Shown here piece by piece: positions 35,585 to 44,882 of a DNA stretch of 64,000 bases. The stretch's first letter is position 1, and the number at the start of each line of letters is the position of its first letter. This DNA comes from Acetivibrio alkalicellulosi (GTDB lineage Bacteria; Bacillota; Clostridia; Acetivibrionales; Acetivibrionaceae). A program made the translations under genes and the position numbers. Below the pieces are notes generated by a model that made no database searches, was not told the origin of the DNA, and saw nothing but the letters and a program-made list of their open reading frames with translations. The stretch is taken from positions 609,105 to 673,104 of the forward strand of contig VLTH01000002.1 of the NCBI GenBank assembly GCA_008125075.1, read 5' to 3'.

Positions 35585-36273
35585 TCAGAATTTTCGCATG
35601 CGCAGTCGCATACTCTAGGGGGAAGTTTTTTATAGCATAAGTACCAATCTATACATTTAAGATCTTTTGAGCATTTTATCCTTTCTAAAAGCTCATTGTA
35701 TGTTTTAGGTGGAGGTACTATCACAGGTTGGCCTGGAATCCAATTGGCTGGTGTTGCTACCTTTTCTTTGTCAGATGTTTGAAGGGCTTCAACTAGTCTT
35801 AGTATTTCAGGAATATTTCTTCCGTTTGTCATAGGATAGTTGAGGACTGCCCTGATAATTTGTTTTTCATCAATTACATATACTGTTCTTACAGTTTCTG
35901 TGGCACTAACTTCTGGAAAAATCATGCCATAAAGTTTTGCTATTTTACCATCTCTGTCAGCTACAATTGGAAATGTTATATGTATTCCAGTATTAATGTA
36001 AATATTATAAGCCCATGCAAGGTGAGAAGGATTACTGTCAATGCTAAGGCCTAAAAGCTGTACGTTTTTTTGCGCAAAATAAGGAGCTAGTTGTGCAAAA
36101 GCTATAAATTCAGTTGTACATACAGGAGTAAAATCACCAGGATGAGAAAAGAAAACTACCCATTTTCCTTTAAAACAGGAAAAATCCATTTTGCCAAATG
36201 TAGTTTCTGCTGAAAAATCAGGAGCTTCCATTCCTATAGTCAAAGACTTATTTTTTAAACAATCAAGTTCCAA
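35581..36273 (-). CDS. Peroxiredoxin (Prx6-like, AhpC/TSA family)
   Basis: 230 aa cytoplasmic thiol peroxidase that reduces H2O2 and organic peroxides. Peroxidatic Cys in GDFTPVCTTEF (about residue 52) and the long C-terminal extension of the Prx6 type (PANWIPGQPVIVPPPKTYNE). The Cys-rich tail (CSKDLKCIDWYLCYKKLPPRVCDCACENSE) is typical of clostridial members and may act as resolving or metal-binding site. Monocistronic, divergent from hpf across a 674-bp gap. Confidence 0.93.
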   Translation of the reverse strand: MELDCLKNKSLTIGMEAPDFSAETTFGKMDFSCFKGKWVVFFSHPGDFTPVCTTEFIAFAQLAPYFAQKNVQLLGLSIDSNPSHLAWAYNIYINTGIHITFPIVADRDGKIAKLYGMIFPEVSATETVRTVYVIDEKQIIRAVLNYPMTNGRNIPEILRLVEALQTSDKEKVATPANWIPGQPVIVPPPKTYNELLERIKCSKDLKCIDWYLCYKKLPPRVCDCACENSE

Positions 36274-36414
36274 TACAAATCACCACACTTTAATAGAAGT
36301 ATTTACATACAGAATATGATTAGATATTAAATAATGTGATAGGACTATACATAATAAGTAGCGAGACAATATTATATTTATATATTAAAAAAACAAGGAA
36401 ATAAAACATTTTAA

Positions 36415-36422
36415 GGGTGCAT
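36415..36422. repeat. Solo MITE-type end
   Basis: An isolated GGGTGCAT, identical to the MITE terminal sequence, without a matching second end nearby. Eight bases can occur by chance. Confidence 0.25.
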
Positions 36423-36520
36423 ATAAAAAGTATTTCCCCATATTGAATTTTTAAACAATAAAAAAATACACTTAAAAAGGTTAACGTAATCTGGATAAAA
36501 TGACTGGCAAAACAACAGGT

Positions 36521-36639
36521 TTATCCACAGATAAAACAAGCCAATATGAGTTATTCACAGTTTTGTCCACAATATCCACAGGTTTTATATACACAAAACA
36601 GGTGTTTTGTGGGGGAACTGTGGGAAATAATGTGGAAAA
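36521..36639. promoter_or_regulatory. Cluster of DnaA-box-like sites
   Basis: Within 119 bp: TTATCCACA (36521, consensus), TTATTCACA (36551), TTGTCCACA (36563), ATATCCACA (36572), then in opposite orientation TGTGGGAAA (36619) and TGTGGAAAA (36631). Four face one way and two the other, followed by ~250 bp of AT-rich DNA. There is no dnaA or dnaN nearby, so not the canonical Firmicute origin; it could titrate DnaA, control hpf, or be an auxiliary replication locus. The rest of the 36274-36947 gap shows no gene. Confidence 0.6.
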
Positions 36640-36881
36640 GTATTTGCAATTAATGGAATAAATTTTTTAATAGGCTAAAAAGAATTTTTTAAGAAGGAAT
36701 TATTTGCTTAATGTAGAATTAGTATAAGTATATAGTATTCTTTCTACAAATATAATTGTTTTTTTATATAATAATACATTTGCAACTGATGACATATGTA
36801 TTTTCTATATTTATAGGTATTATTATATAATTTAAGGTTTCATGGTTATTATTTTGGGTAAGAATATTATAGAAATAATAA

Positions 36882-36920
36882 GACAAGAATTAAGAATAAA
36901 TATTATCTATAATTCTTGTC
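36882..36920 (+). promoter_or_regulatory. 11-bp inverted repeat upstream of hpf
   Basis: GACAAGAATTA (36882-36892) and TAATTCTTGTC (36910-36920), perfect, 17-nt loop, ending 27 bp before the hpf start. Could be a leader hairpin or operator. Confidence 0.5.
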
Positions 36921-36947
36921 ACGGACGGAAAGGGGCTGTGGACATAT

Positions 36948-37484
36948 ATGAAATTCATTGTTAGTGGTAAAAACATTGATGTAACCCAGGCACTAAAAGA
37001 GAGAGCTATTAAGAAAGTCGGAAAGTTGGACAAATTTTTTCACAAAGATGCTGAAGCGCATATTACAATGAGTGTAGAAAAAAACAGACAGATAGTAGAA
37101 GTCACAATTCCTTTTAATGGTGGAGTGCTAAGGGCAGAAGAAGAAAACCATGATATGTATGCATCAATTGACAAGGTGGTTGATACCCTTGAGAGACAGA
37201 TGAGAAGGAATAAGACTAAAATTGAAAAGAAATTTCATGAAGGAGCACTTAGGTTTGAGAATTTCAAGTTTGGCGATGAAGAGGACGTGGACGAAGAACA
37301 TGAGCTTGGAATTGTTAGAACAAAGAGGTTTGCAATAAAACCTATGACAGTTGAAGAAGCTATTTTGCAAATGAATTTGTTGGGTCATCAGTTTTTTATG
37401 TTTTCAAACGCTGATACTCAGGAGTCAAATGTTGTTTATAGGAGAAAGGATGGGAATTACGGCTTAATCGAACCGGAGTTCTGA
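36948..37484 (+). CDS. hpf: Ribosome hibernation promoting factor, long form
   Basis: 178 aa. The N-terminal S30AE/YfiA domain (about 1-105: MKFIVSGKNIDVTQALKERAIKKVGKLDKFF) binds the 30S decoding region; the C-terminal dimerisation domain (about 120-178: IVRTKRFAIKPMTVEEAILQMNLLGHQFFMFSN) joins two 70S ribosomes into the inactive 100S form. Length is typical of Gram-positive long HPF. AAAGGGG lies about 12 nt upstream. It is followed by an intrinsic-type hairpin, so it is its own transcription unit; its long upstream gap holds DnaA-like boxes and an inverted repeat that may control it. Confidence 0.95.
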   Translation: MKFIVSGKNIDVTQALKERAIKKVGKLDKFFHKDAEAHITMSVEKNRQIVEVTIPFNGGVLRAEEENHDMYASIDKVVDTLERQMRRNKTKIEKKFHEGALRFENFKFGDEEDVDEEHELGIVRTKRFAIKPMTVEEAILQMNLLGHQFFMFSNADTQESNVVYRRKDGNYGLIEPEF

Positions 37485-37533
37485 TTTTTTATCAATAATT
37501 ATTTGTAATTTAATTTGTTTTCTACTATAATAT

Positions 37534-37570
37534 AAATGCCGAGACTTTTTTAGTCTCGGCATTTAAATTT
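37534..37570 (+). terminator. Terminator after hpf
   Basis: AAATGCCGAGACT - TTTTT - AGTCTCGGCATTT, perfect 13-bp stem (37534-37546, 37552-37564), then AAATTT. Confidence 0.82.
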
Positions 37571-37648
37571 GAAGTGGTGAAATTGAATAAAATAAAAGGG
37601 CTCTATGCCCCGAGATTTAGATATATTAGAATTTTGGAGATGAAATAT

Positions 37649-39853
37649 ATGGATTTATTAACAGGTTTAAATAAACCACAGCAAGAAGCAGTTAAACATT
37701 TAGATGGACCATTACTCATTTTAGCTGGTGCAGGTAGTGGAAAAACAAGGGCGCTAACTCACAGAATAGCTTACATGATTAGTGAAAAAAATGTACATCC
37801 AGCAAGTATTTTAGCTATTACATTTACAAATAAGGCAGCAAAGGAAATGAGAGAAAGAATAGATGGGCTTGTAGGAGAATTTGGTGATAGCATTTGGGTT
37901 AGTACTTTTCACTCTATGTGTGTAAGGATATTAAGGCGAGACATAGAGAAAATTGGTTATGATAGAAGTTTTGTCATATTTGACTATTCAGATCAGCAAA
38001 ATGTTGTAAAAGAGTGCCTTAAAGAACTAAATTTAAATGATAAGAATTTTCCGCCTAAATCTATGCTTGAAACAATTGGAAGGGCAAAAGATGAACTTAT
38101 TACTCCTGAAATATATACCAAAATGTATGATCAAGACTTTAGAATGAGTAAAATTGCCAAAATATATGAGTTATATCAAAAAAAATTAAAAAGTAACAAT
38201 GCTCTTGACTTTGACGATATAATAATGCTGACAATTAAACTTTTTTTGGACAATCCTGAAGTTTTGGAATACTATCAAAGGAAGTTTAAGTATATATTGG
38301 TGGACGAGTATCAGGATACAAATACGGCACAGTATTCCTTAGTTAGTTTGCTGGCTAAAATAAATAAAAATCTTTGTGTAGTTGGAGATGATGACCAGTC
38401 TATTTATGGTTGGAGAGGTGCCAATATAAGAAACATACTGGACTTTGAAAAGGAATTTAAGGATGCAAAGGTTATAAAACTTGAGCAAAATTACCGTTCA
38501 ACTAAAACAATACTTGATGCAGCAAACTGTGTTATAAAAAACAATTGTGGCAGAAAAAATAAAAGTCTTTGGACGGATAATAATTCTGGTGAAAGAATAA
38601 AAATTTCTGAATGTCCTAATGAACATGAGGAAGCTTATTTTATTGCAAGTGAAATAAAGAGAATTAGTGAAGAAAATAATTGTAAGCTTAGGGACATTGC
38701 AGTGCTTTACAGAATAAATGCCATGTCTCGAGTAGTGGAAGAAATGCTTATGAGAGAAGGTATAACTTATAAGATCTTTGGAGGCCTTAAATTCTATGAC
38801 AGGAAGGAAATTAAGGACATTATTGCATATCTTAGGGTTATACAAAATCCAGCAGATAACATAAGCTTAAAAAGAATAATAAACGAGCCCAAAAGAGGTA
38901 TTGGAAACACTACCTTAGATACAGCTGAAAAACACGCAATATCAAGAGGCGTGAGTATATTTTCAATTATTTCTTCAGCTTCAGAAATACCCGAACTAGC
39001 AAGAGCAGCATCAAAGCTTGAGGGGTTTGTTTCTATGATAAGTATATTTAGAACTTTAAAAGAAACTATGACAGCAGCAGAGATGATTGAGGAAGTGGTT
39101 GAGAAAACAGGAATAATAAAGAACTATGAGAGTGAAAACACATTAGAAGCTCAAGGACGAATAGAAAATATAAAAGAGCTTCTGACAGTAGCTATGGAAT
39201 TTGAAACTGAAAATGAGGATAAGGGGCTGGAGAGATTTTTAGAACATGTCTCTTTGGTATCTGACATAGATAAGATGGATAATGAAAGTGACTATGTTGT
39301 TTTGATGACATTACATAGTGCAAAGGGACTGGAGTTTCCTGTTGTGTTTATGGCTGGTATGGAAGAAGGTGTCTTTCCTGGATACAGGTCTATGTCAGAT
39401 GAAAATGAGCTTGAGGAAGAACGCAGGCTTTGTTATGTTGGAATAACAAGGGCAATGAAAAAACTATATATGACACATACCTATTCAAGAACTTTATTTG
39501 GAAATACCACTTATAATCGAATTTCAAGGTTTTTAAAAGAGATTCCTTATGATCTTATTGATGATGGAAGTAAAAAAGAAGTAGTGAAAAAAAGTCCAGC
39601 TAAAAAGGCTGAACCATTAAAAAACACTTTTAATCCAGGAGTTAGTTTTAGAGGGACTAGTTTTAATGATTTTAAGAAAACCATCACTTCCCAGTTTAAT
39701 AAAGGAGATCAGGTAGAACATAAAAAATTTGGAGTTGGTATTATTACATCTGTTGAAAAAGAAAACGATGATTATAAACTGGAAATACACTTTAAAGGTG
39801 CAGGAATGAAAAGGCTAATGGCTTCATTTGCAAACCTGGTTAAAATAAATTAG
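37649..39853 (+). CDS. pcrA: ATP-dependent DNA helicase PcrA/UvrD
   Basis: 734 aa superfamily 1A 3'-5' helicase for repair and removal of RecA or replication blocks. Start placed at 37649 (MDLLTGLNKPQQEAV), GGAG 9 nt upstream; a 25-codon in-frame extension from 37574 is less like the family. Motifs: Q motif LNKPQQEAV, Walker A AGAGSGKT, Ia ITFTNKAAKEMRER, Walker B VDEYQDTN, III GDDDQSIYGWRGA, IV EQNYRST, V TLHSAKGLEFPVVF, VI VGITRA. The C-terminal Tudor-like domain (GDQVEHKKFGVGIITSV) that binds RNA polymerase is present. Confidence 0.96.
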   Translation: MDLLTGLNKPQQEAVKHLDGPLLILAGAGSGKTRALTHRIAYMISEKNVHPASILAITFTNKAAKEMRERIDGLVGEFGDSIWVSTFHSMCVRILRRDIEKIGYDRSFVIFDYSDQQNVVKECLKELNLNDKNFPPKSMLETIGRAKDELITPEIYTKMYDQDFRMSKIAKIYELYQKKLKSNNALDFDDIIMLTIKLFLDNPEVLEYYQRKFKYILVDEYQDTNTAQYSLVSLLAKINKNLCVVGDDDQSIYGWRGANIRNILDFEKEFKDAKVIKLEQNYRSTKTILDAANCVIKNNCGRKNKSLWTDNNSGERIKISECPNEHEEAYFIASEIKRISEENNCKLRDIAVLYRINAMSRVVEEMLMREGITYKIFGGLKFYDRKEIKDIIAYLRVIQNPADNISLKRIINEPKRGIGNTTLDTAEKHAISRGVSIFSIISSASEIPELARAASKLEGFVSMISIFRTLKETMTAAEMIEEVVEKTGIIKNYESENTLEAQGRIENIKELLTVAMEFETENEDKGLERFLEHVSLVSDIDKMDNESDYVVLMTLHSAKGLEFPVVFMAGMEEGVFPGYRSMSDENELEEERRLCYVGITRAMKKLYMTHTYSRTLFGNTTYNRISRFLKEIPYDLIDDGSKKEVVKKSPAKKAEPLKNTFNPGVSFRGTSFNDFKKTITSQFNKGDQVEHKKFGVGIITSVEKENDDYKLEIHFKGAGMKRLMASFANLVKIN

Positions 39854-39966
39854 GATAATCAATGGGTAAGATTTACAGATTGAAAAAAGAAAATGACTAT
39901 GTTAGAATGATTTGAGTATTGAGATATAAGAATGTGTAAAAATAATATTGTATAGAGGGGAAAATA

Positions 39967-41250
39967 ATGAAAACTTCAAAAGTAGCCATTCTTAAAACAA
40001 GTCCAGGGACTGTTTTAGATGATTATCATAGACTGATGAATTTAGCTAATTATCAAGATTATATGGATAAATCAATTGACACAGCTCTTAAAATAAATAT
40101 TAGCTGGCACTTTTTCTATCCAGGAAGTTCTACTACTCCCTGGCAGCTTGAAGGAGTCATTCGAGCAATGAAAAAGGATGGTTATAGCAAGGAGTTAATT
40201 CATGGATGTCATAACAGAACTGTTGTTATTGATTCACATTTAGGAGAAAGAGAAAATAAACAGATTAATGTTGTGGAGTCCCATAATCTTAGAAACATTC
40301 ACCTTTATGAGGGAGAAGAGTGGATTAATATAAAAGATGCAGTTGGGGATCTTACTAAAAAGTTTATGTGTCTAAATGAGGTTTATCCTAAAGGCTTTTC
40401 TATTCCAAAGAGATTTATTGGTGAAAACATTATTCATTTACCAACAGTGAAAACCCATGTATTTACCACCACAACTGGTGCCATGAAGAATGCATTTGGA
40501 GGACTTTTAAATGAGCATAGACATTGGACTCACCCTGTAATACATGAGACATTGGTGGACTTGTTAATGATACAAAAAAAGATTCATCCTGGTGTTTTTG
40601 CAGTTATGGATGGAACATTTGCTGGAGACGGCCCTGGTCCTCGCTGTATGATTCCTCATGTAAAAAATGTGATTTTAGCTTCTGCCGATCAAGTTGCAAT
40701 TGATGCAGTGGCGGCTAAACTTATGGGATTTGATCCTCTTAAAGATATTAAATTTATAAGGCTCGCTCATGATGCAGGTTTAGGCTGTGGTGATGTTCGA
40801 GACATTGAAATTGTTGGAGATTTAGACGCTCTAAATGAAAAGTGGGATTTTATAGGACCATATAAAAAGATGACTTTTGCAAGCAAGGGACAGCATATGA
40901 TATATTGGGGTCCCTTAAAAAAACCTATTGAATGGTCATTAAAGACTATTTTAGCTCCTTGGGCTTATATTGCCAGTGTTATTTATCATGACTTATACTG
41001 GTATCCTAAGCACTATTACAGGGTAAAAGAAATATTAAATTCTGAGTGGGGACGCTTGTTTGCAAATTGGGAACAACTAGAACTACCTTCTGGTGACCTT
41101 GATATATCAGGATGGGATGATGTTGGAGGAAGTCCTTTAGTGCTCAATAAAGAAACTAAAAAAATGATACGCAAAGCATTTAAAGTGTTAGGTGGCGCAA
41201 TAAAAGAAGCGCCTGAGTTTTCAATAAAGAAGTCTAAAAAAACAAAATGA
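39967..41250 (+). CDS. DUF362 family protein
   Basis: 427 aa. DUF362 core visible: HLPTVKTHVFTTTTGAMKNAFGGLL, then GVFAVMDGTFAGDGPGPR and LASADQVAIDAVAAKLMGFDP. Members often occur with ferredoxin domains, but no Cys cluster is seen here. No signal peptide; biochemical role unknown. GAGGGGAAAATAATG start; ends at an intrinsic terminator and is flanked by pcrA upstream, in the same direction with a ~110-bp gap. Confidence 0.85.
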   Translation: MKTSKVAILKTSPGTVLDDYHRLMNLANYQDYMDKSIDTALKINISWHFFYPGSSTTPWQLEGVIRAMKKDGYSKELIHGCHNRTVVIDSHLGERENKQINVVESHNLRNIHLYEGEEWINIKDAVGDLTKKFMCLNEVYPKGFSIPKRFIGENIIHLPTVKTHVFTTTTGAMKNAFGGLLNEHRHWTHPVIHETLVDLLMIQKKIHPGVFAVMDGTFAGDGPGPRCMIPHVKNVILASADQVAIDAVAAKLMGFDPLKDIKFIRLAHDAGLGCGDVRDIEIVGDLDALNEKWDFIGPYKKMTFASKGQHMIYWGPLKKPIEWSLKTILAPWAYIASVIYHDLYWYPKHYYRVKEILNSEWGRLFANWEQLELPSGDLDISGWDDVGGSPLVLNKETKKMIRKAFKVLGGAIKEAPEFSIKKSKKTK

Positions 41251-41295
41251 TATAAGTTGTAATTACTGAATTTAATTAAAGTTAAGATAAATGAG

Positions 41296-41334
41296 AAGAT
41301 GGATTCTATCTATTGGGTAGAGTCCATCTTTTTA
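41296..41334 (+). terminator. Terminator after DUF362 gene
   Basis: 13-bp stem AAGATGGATTCTA/TAGAGTCCATCTT (one G-U pair), 9-nt loop, then TTTTTA. Confidence 0.88.
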
Positions 41335-41356
41335 TATGTATACCCTCAAAAATTAT

Positions 41357-41553
41357 GGGTGCATGTTATCTAAGTGAAGAAAAACATTCCAGAAACCTAA
41401 GTTGCGCAGTCTAGAGCCTGTAAATACTCCTCGGGGTCGAGCAAAACTCGCTTCGCTCAAACAATGCTCTTCCTTTTCTCGTCGCATTAACAGGCTCTAC
41501 AACATGCTTCGCAATGTTTCTTCCATGTTTTTCTTCACTCTTGTTACACACCC
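41357..41553. mobile_element. MITE copy 2 (197 bp) with 9-bp target-site duplication
   Basis: Homologous to the element at 35281-35481. Left end GGGTGCAT; right end degenerate (ACACACCC). Flanked by perfect AAAAATTAT direct repeats (41348-41356 and 41554-41562). Same nested inverted-repeat structure, no coding sequence. It lies between the DUF362 terminator and the his promoter. Confidence 0.88.
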
Positions 41554-41569
41554 AAAAATTATTTGCATA

Positions 41570-41598
41570 TTGACAAATGTAAAAACATATTTTATAAT
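41570..41598 (+). promoter_or_regulatory. Consensus sigma-A promoter of the his operon
   Basis: TTGACA (41570-41575), 17-bp spacer, TATAAT (41593-41598), 52 bp before the hisZ start and only 7 bp after the MITE's target duplication. No T-box or attenuator is seen in the short leader. Confidence 0.88.
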
Positions 41599-41650
41599 TA
41601 TTTTAATTCATTAATTTAGCGTGATAAAGTGATAAAGAGGAGGGAGTAGT

Positions 41651-42910
41651 TTGGCAAAGTGGAGAATTTATACTCCTGAAGGAGTTCAGGATATATTACC
41701 TAATGAGTGTTTTCATAAAAAAAATCTGGAAAGTAAAATTAGAAATGTTTTTAGAAGCTATGGATATTATGAGGTTGAGACTCCAATGGTGGAATTTTAC
41801 GATGTTTTTTCTCTAGAAAGTGAAATAGCACCTCAGGAAACCATGTTCAAGTTTTTTGACAAAGAAGGAAGGATACTTGTTCTAAGACCTGACATAACAA
41901 TACCAATAGCAAGGCTTGTAGCCACAAAGTATAAAGATGCAGACTATCCAATCAAGCTTTCTTACATAGGTGATACATTTAAATACAACGAACTTGGAGG
42001 AGGAAAGCAAAAGGAGTTTACACAGGCAGGTATGGAGATAGTGGGAATTAATTCTCATGAAGCAGATGCTGAAATAATTGCTGCTGCAATTGACTGCGTT
42101 AAGAGTTCGGGTCTTGAGAATTTTCAAATAGATATTGGACAGGTTGAGTTTTTTAAAGGATTGATGGAAGAAGCTAATCTTTCAAATGAAGAAATAGAGC
42201 AAATGAGAGTGCTTATTGACAAAAAAGATTTCCTGGGAATTGAAGAATTAGTTAAAAACCACGATATTAATGAAGACTTAAAAGAGCTTATTTTTAGTCT
42301 TCCAAAGTTATTTGGATCTATTGATGTTATTGATAAGGTAGAAAAATACGCTTTAAATAATCGATGTATAGCTGCTCTAGAAAACTTAAGAAAAGTTCTT
42401 GAAATACTTGATGATTATGGTCTTTCAAAGTATGTTTCTGTAGATTTAGGAATGGTTCAGAGCCTGAATTACTACACAGGTACTATATTTAGAGGATTTA
42501 CTTATGGGGTTGGGTTTCCTATATTAAGTGGTGGAAGATATGATAGACTTGTTGAGAAATTTGGAGAAGGGAAACCTGCTACAGGGTTTTCTTTAGGAAT
42601 AAATATGATAATGATGGCTTTAGACAGACAGAAAATTACTACAGAAGAGCCTATGATAGATAGTTTAATTTGTTATGGGCAAAAGGGCAGAAAAAATGCT
42701 TTTAAAATATGTGAGACTTTAAGAAAACAGGGACTGGTAGTAGAAATGGATATTACAGGCTATGAAATTGAGCAGATTAAGAATTATGCAAGGATAAAAG
42801 GTATCGGAGGAATTCTCAACGTTTTAGATGATGAAAATATTGAGGTACATAACCTTGAAAATGATGAAGTTAAGAAAGTATCTGTAACAGAGATGTTAAA
42901 TAACAGATAA
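41651..42910 (+). CDS. hisZ: ATP phosphoribosyltransferase regulatory subunit HisZ
   Basis: 419 aa histidyl-tRNA-synthetase-like protein that activates short-form HisG in the first step of histidine synthesis. TTG start with GAGGAGGGAG upstream. Class II synthetase core: [19 protein letters not shown], motif 2 region [18 protein letters not shown], motif 3 region GGRYDRL...[11 protein letters not shown]. It precedes hisG directly, the standard arrangement with a short HisG, which distinguishes it from HisS. Confidence 0.95.
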   Translation: MAKWRIYTPEGVQDILPNECFHKKNLESKIRNVFRSYGYYEVETPMVEFYDVFSLESEIAPQETMFKFFDKEGRILVLRPDITIPIARLVATKYKDADYPIKLSYIGDTFKYNELGGGKQKEFTQAGMEIVGINSHEADAEIIAAAIDCVKSSGLENFQIDIGQVEFFKGLMEEANLSNEEIEQMRVLIDKKDFLGIEELVKNHDINEDLKELIFSLPKLFGSIDVIDKVEKYALNNRCIAALENLRKVLEILDDYGLSKYVSVDLGMVQSLNYYTGTIFRGFTYGVGFPILSGGRYDRLVEKFGEGKPATGFSLGINMIMMALDRQKITTEEPMIDSLICYGQKGRKNAFKICETLRKQGLVVEMDITGYEIEQIKNYARIKGIGGILNVLDDENIEVHNLENDEVKKVSVTEMLNNR

Positions 42911-42921
42911 GGGGGGATTAT

Positions 42922-43563
42922 ATGAGGTATTTGACAATAGCCCTTTCAAAGGGAAGGCTTACAGAGTTATCGGTAGAACTATTTGAGGCTATAGGAATAG
43001 ACTGTTCGGAGCTTAAAAGCTCTTCAAGAAAACTCATTTTAAAGGATGAGAAAAATAAAATAAAGTTTTTTCTTGCAAAACCAAGTGATGTTCCTACTTA
43101 TGTGGAGTATGGTGCTGCTGACATTGGAATTGTTGGTAGGGACACCCTTTTAGAAGAGGGAAGACACTTATATGAAGTATTAAACCTTGGCTTTGCTGCG
43201 TGTAAAATGGTTGTTGCAGGACCTACTGATCTTATAGGAAAGCTTGATCAACTAAACAATAAAAGAGTTGCAACTAAGTATCCTAAAATTGCAAGAGAAT
43301 ATTTTGAGCACAAAAGAGGAGAATCTATAGAGGTAATAAAGCTAAATGGATCTGTAGAACTTGCACCATTAGTTGGCTTGTCAGAGGTGATTGTTGATCT
43401 AGTTGAAAGTGGTAGAACTTTAAAGGAAAATGGTCTGGTTGTTTTGGATGAAATTGCTGATATAAGTGCTAGAATGGTTGTAAATAGAGTTAGTATGAAG
43501 ATGGAAAGTGAACGGATAAATAGAATTATTGATGGCGTTAGAAAAGAACTTGAAAAGAGGTGA
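42922..43563 (+). CDS. hisG: ATP phosphoribosyltransferase catalytic subunit, short form
   Basis: 213 aa; condenses ATP and PRPP to phosphoribosyl-ATP. The short form lacks the C-terminal regulatory domain and so needs HisZ, encoded just upstream. Motifs: [10 protein letters not shown] at the start, [14 protein letters not shown], and the PRPP loop [37 protein letters not shown]. Ribosome site AAGGGGGG. Confidence 0.97.
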   Translation: MRYLTIALSKGRLTELSVELFEAIGIDCSELKSSSRKLILKDEKNKIKFFLAKPSDVPTYVEYGAADIGIVGRDTLLEEGRHLYEVLNLGFAACKMVVAGPTDLIGKLDQLNNKRVATKYPKIAREYFEHKRGESIEVIKLNGSVELAPLVGLSEVIVDLVESGRTLKENGLVVLDEIADISARMVVNRVSMKMESERINRIIDGVRKELEKR

Positions 43564-43568
43564 TTTCT

Positions 43569-44867
43569 TTGATTAAGATAATAGATCTAAGATATGGCAA
43601 GGACAGTGATATATTTGAAAAACTTGCATCTAGAAGTCAGATTGAATATGGAGATGTTTTAAGACGTGTTGAGGATATAGTAAGAGATGTAAAGGAAAAG
43701 GGAAACGATGCACTTATTAAATATACAGAAATGTTTGATAAGGTATTGCTTACACAAGATGGTCTTAAAGTATCTAAAGAAGAGATAGAAGAAGCTTATA
43801 AAAAAGTTGATGAGAAGCTTGTAAAAGTTATAAAAAAATCAAAGGAAAACATTGAAAGATTTCACGAAAATCAAAAAGAAAAGTCATGGTTTACTACAGA
43901 AGATGACGGTGTAATTTTAGGACAGATGATAAGACCTTTAGAAGTTGTTGGCATATATGTACCTGGAGGAACAGCAGCATATCCATCATCGGTTTTGATG
44001 AATGCAATGCCAGCAAAAGTTGCGGGTGTAGAAAAAGTTGTTATGACTACGCCACCAGGAAAGGACGGAAAGGTTAATCCTGTTATTTTAGTTGCTGCAT
44101 GTGAAGCAGGAGTGGATGAAATATATAAAGTCGGCGGAGCACAAGGGGTTGCAGCTATGGCATTTGGAACTTCCACCATTCCAAAAGTTGATAAAATAGT
44201 TGGGCCAGGAAATATATATGTGGCAACTGCAAAGAGAATAGTATATGGTTATTGTGACATAGATATGATTGCAGGTCCTAGTGAAATTATGGTTGTTGGA
44301 GATGACGCTGCAAAGCCTTCATTTGTTGCTGCTGATCTTTTATCACAGGCGGAACACGACATTTTAGCATCATCTGTTTTTGTTACAACTTCAGAAGATA
44401 TTGCTAAAAAGGTTCAAAAGGAAGTTGTAAAACAGCTGGATGCTCTGCCAAGGAAAGATATGGCATTACAGTCTTTAGACAACTATGGTGGAATTATCAT
44501 TGTTCAGGATTTAGAAAGTGCTGCAAACATTGTAAATAAAATTGCTCCAGAGCATTTAGAATTGTGTGTTAAAGAACCTTTTGCTTTTTTGAGTAGCATT
44601 AAAAATGCAGGAGCAATATTTATGGGAAATTATTCAACAGAGTCATTAGGTGACTATATTGCAGGTCCAAACCATGTTTTACCTACAAGTGGTACCGCAA
44701 AGTTTTTCTCACCTTTGAATTTATCTGATTTTATTAAAAAGAGCAGCATTATTTCATATACAAAAAAAGCTCTTAATAAAGTAAAAGATGATGTAATTTT
44801 GTTTGCACAGTCTGAAGGATTAGATGCACATGCAAATGCAGTTAAGGTGAGATTTGAAGAAGATTAA
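43569..44867 (+). CDS. hisD: Histidinol dehydrogenase
   Basis: 432 aa zinc enzyme for the last two steps, L-histidinol to L-histidine. TTG start at 43569 chosen because AAAAGAGG ends 8 nt upstream; the GTG at 43560 touches that site and is unlikely. Signature region IDMIAGPSEIMVVGDDAAKPSFVAADLLSQAEHD with the zinc-binding Gln/His, plus GPNHVLPTSGTAKFFSPL near the end. 5 nt after hisG. Confidence 0.96.
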   Translation: MIKIIDLRYGKDSDIFEKLASRSQIEYGDVLRRVEDIVRDVKEKGNDALIKYTEMFDKVLLTQDGLKVSKEEIEEAYKKVDEKLVKVIKKSKENIERFHENQKEKSWFTTEDDGVILGQMIRPLEVVGIYVPGGTAAYPSSVLMNAMPAKVAGVEKVVMTTPPGKDGKVNPVILVAACEAGVDEIYKVGGAQGVAAMAFGTSTIPKVDKIVGPGNIYVATAKRIVYGYCDIDMIAGPSEIMVVGDDAAKPSFVAADLLSQAEHDILASSVFVTTSEDIAKKVQKEVVKQLDALPRKDMALQSLDNYGGIIIVQDLESAANIVNKIAPEHLELCVKEPFAFLSSIKNAGAIFMGNYSTESLGDYIAGPNHVLPTSGTAKFFSPLNLSDFIKKSSIISYTKKALNKVKDDVILFAQSEGLDAHANAVKVRFEED

Positions 44868-44882
44868 AAGTGGGGAGATTTT

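Noticed and set aside
36274..36947. Chromosomal origin of replication
   Set aside because: DnaA boxes are present, but dnaA, dnaN, rpmH and other origin genes are absent; reported only as a DnaA-box cluster.
37574..37648. N-terminal extension of PcrA from GTG at 37574
   Set aside because: The extra 25 residues do not resemble the family; the ATG at 37649 has a ribosome site and matches the usual PcrA start.
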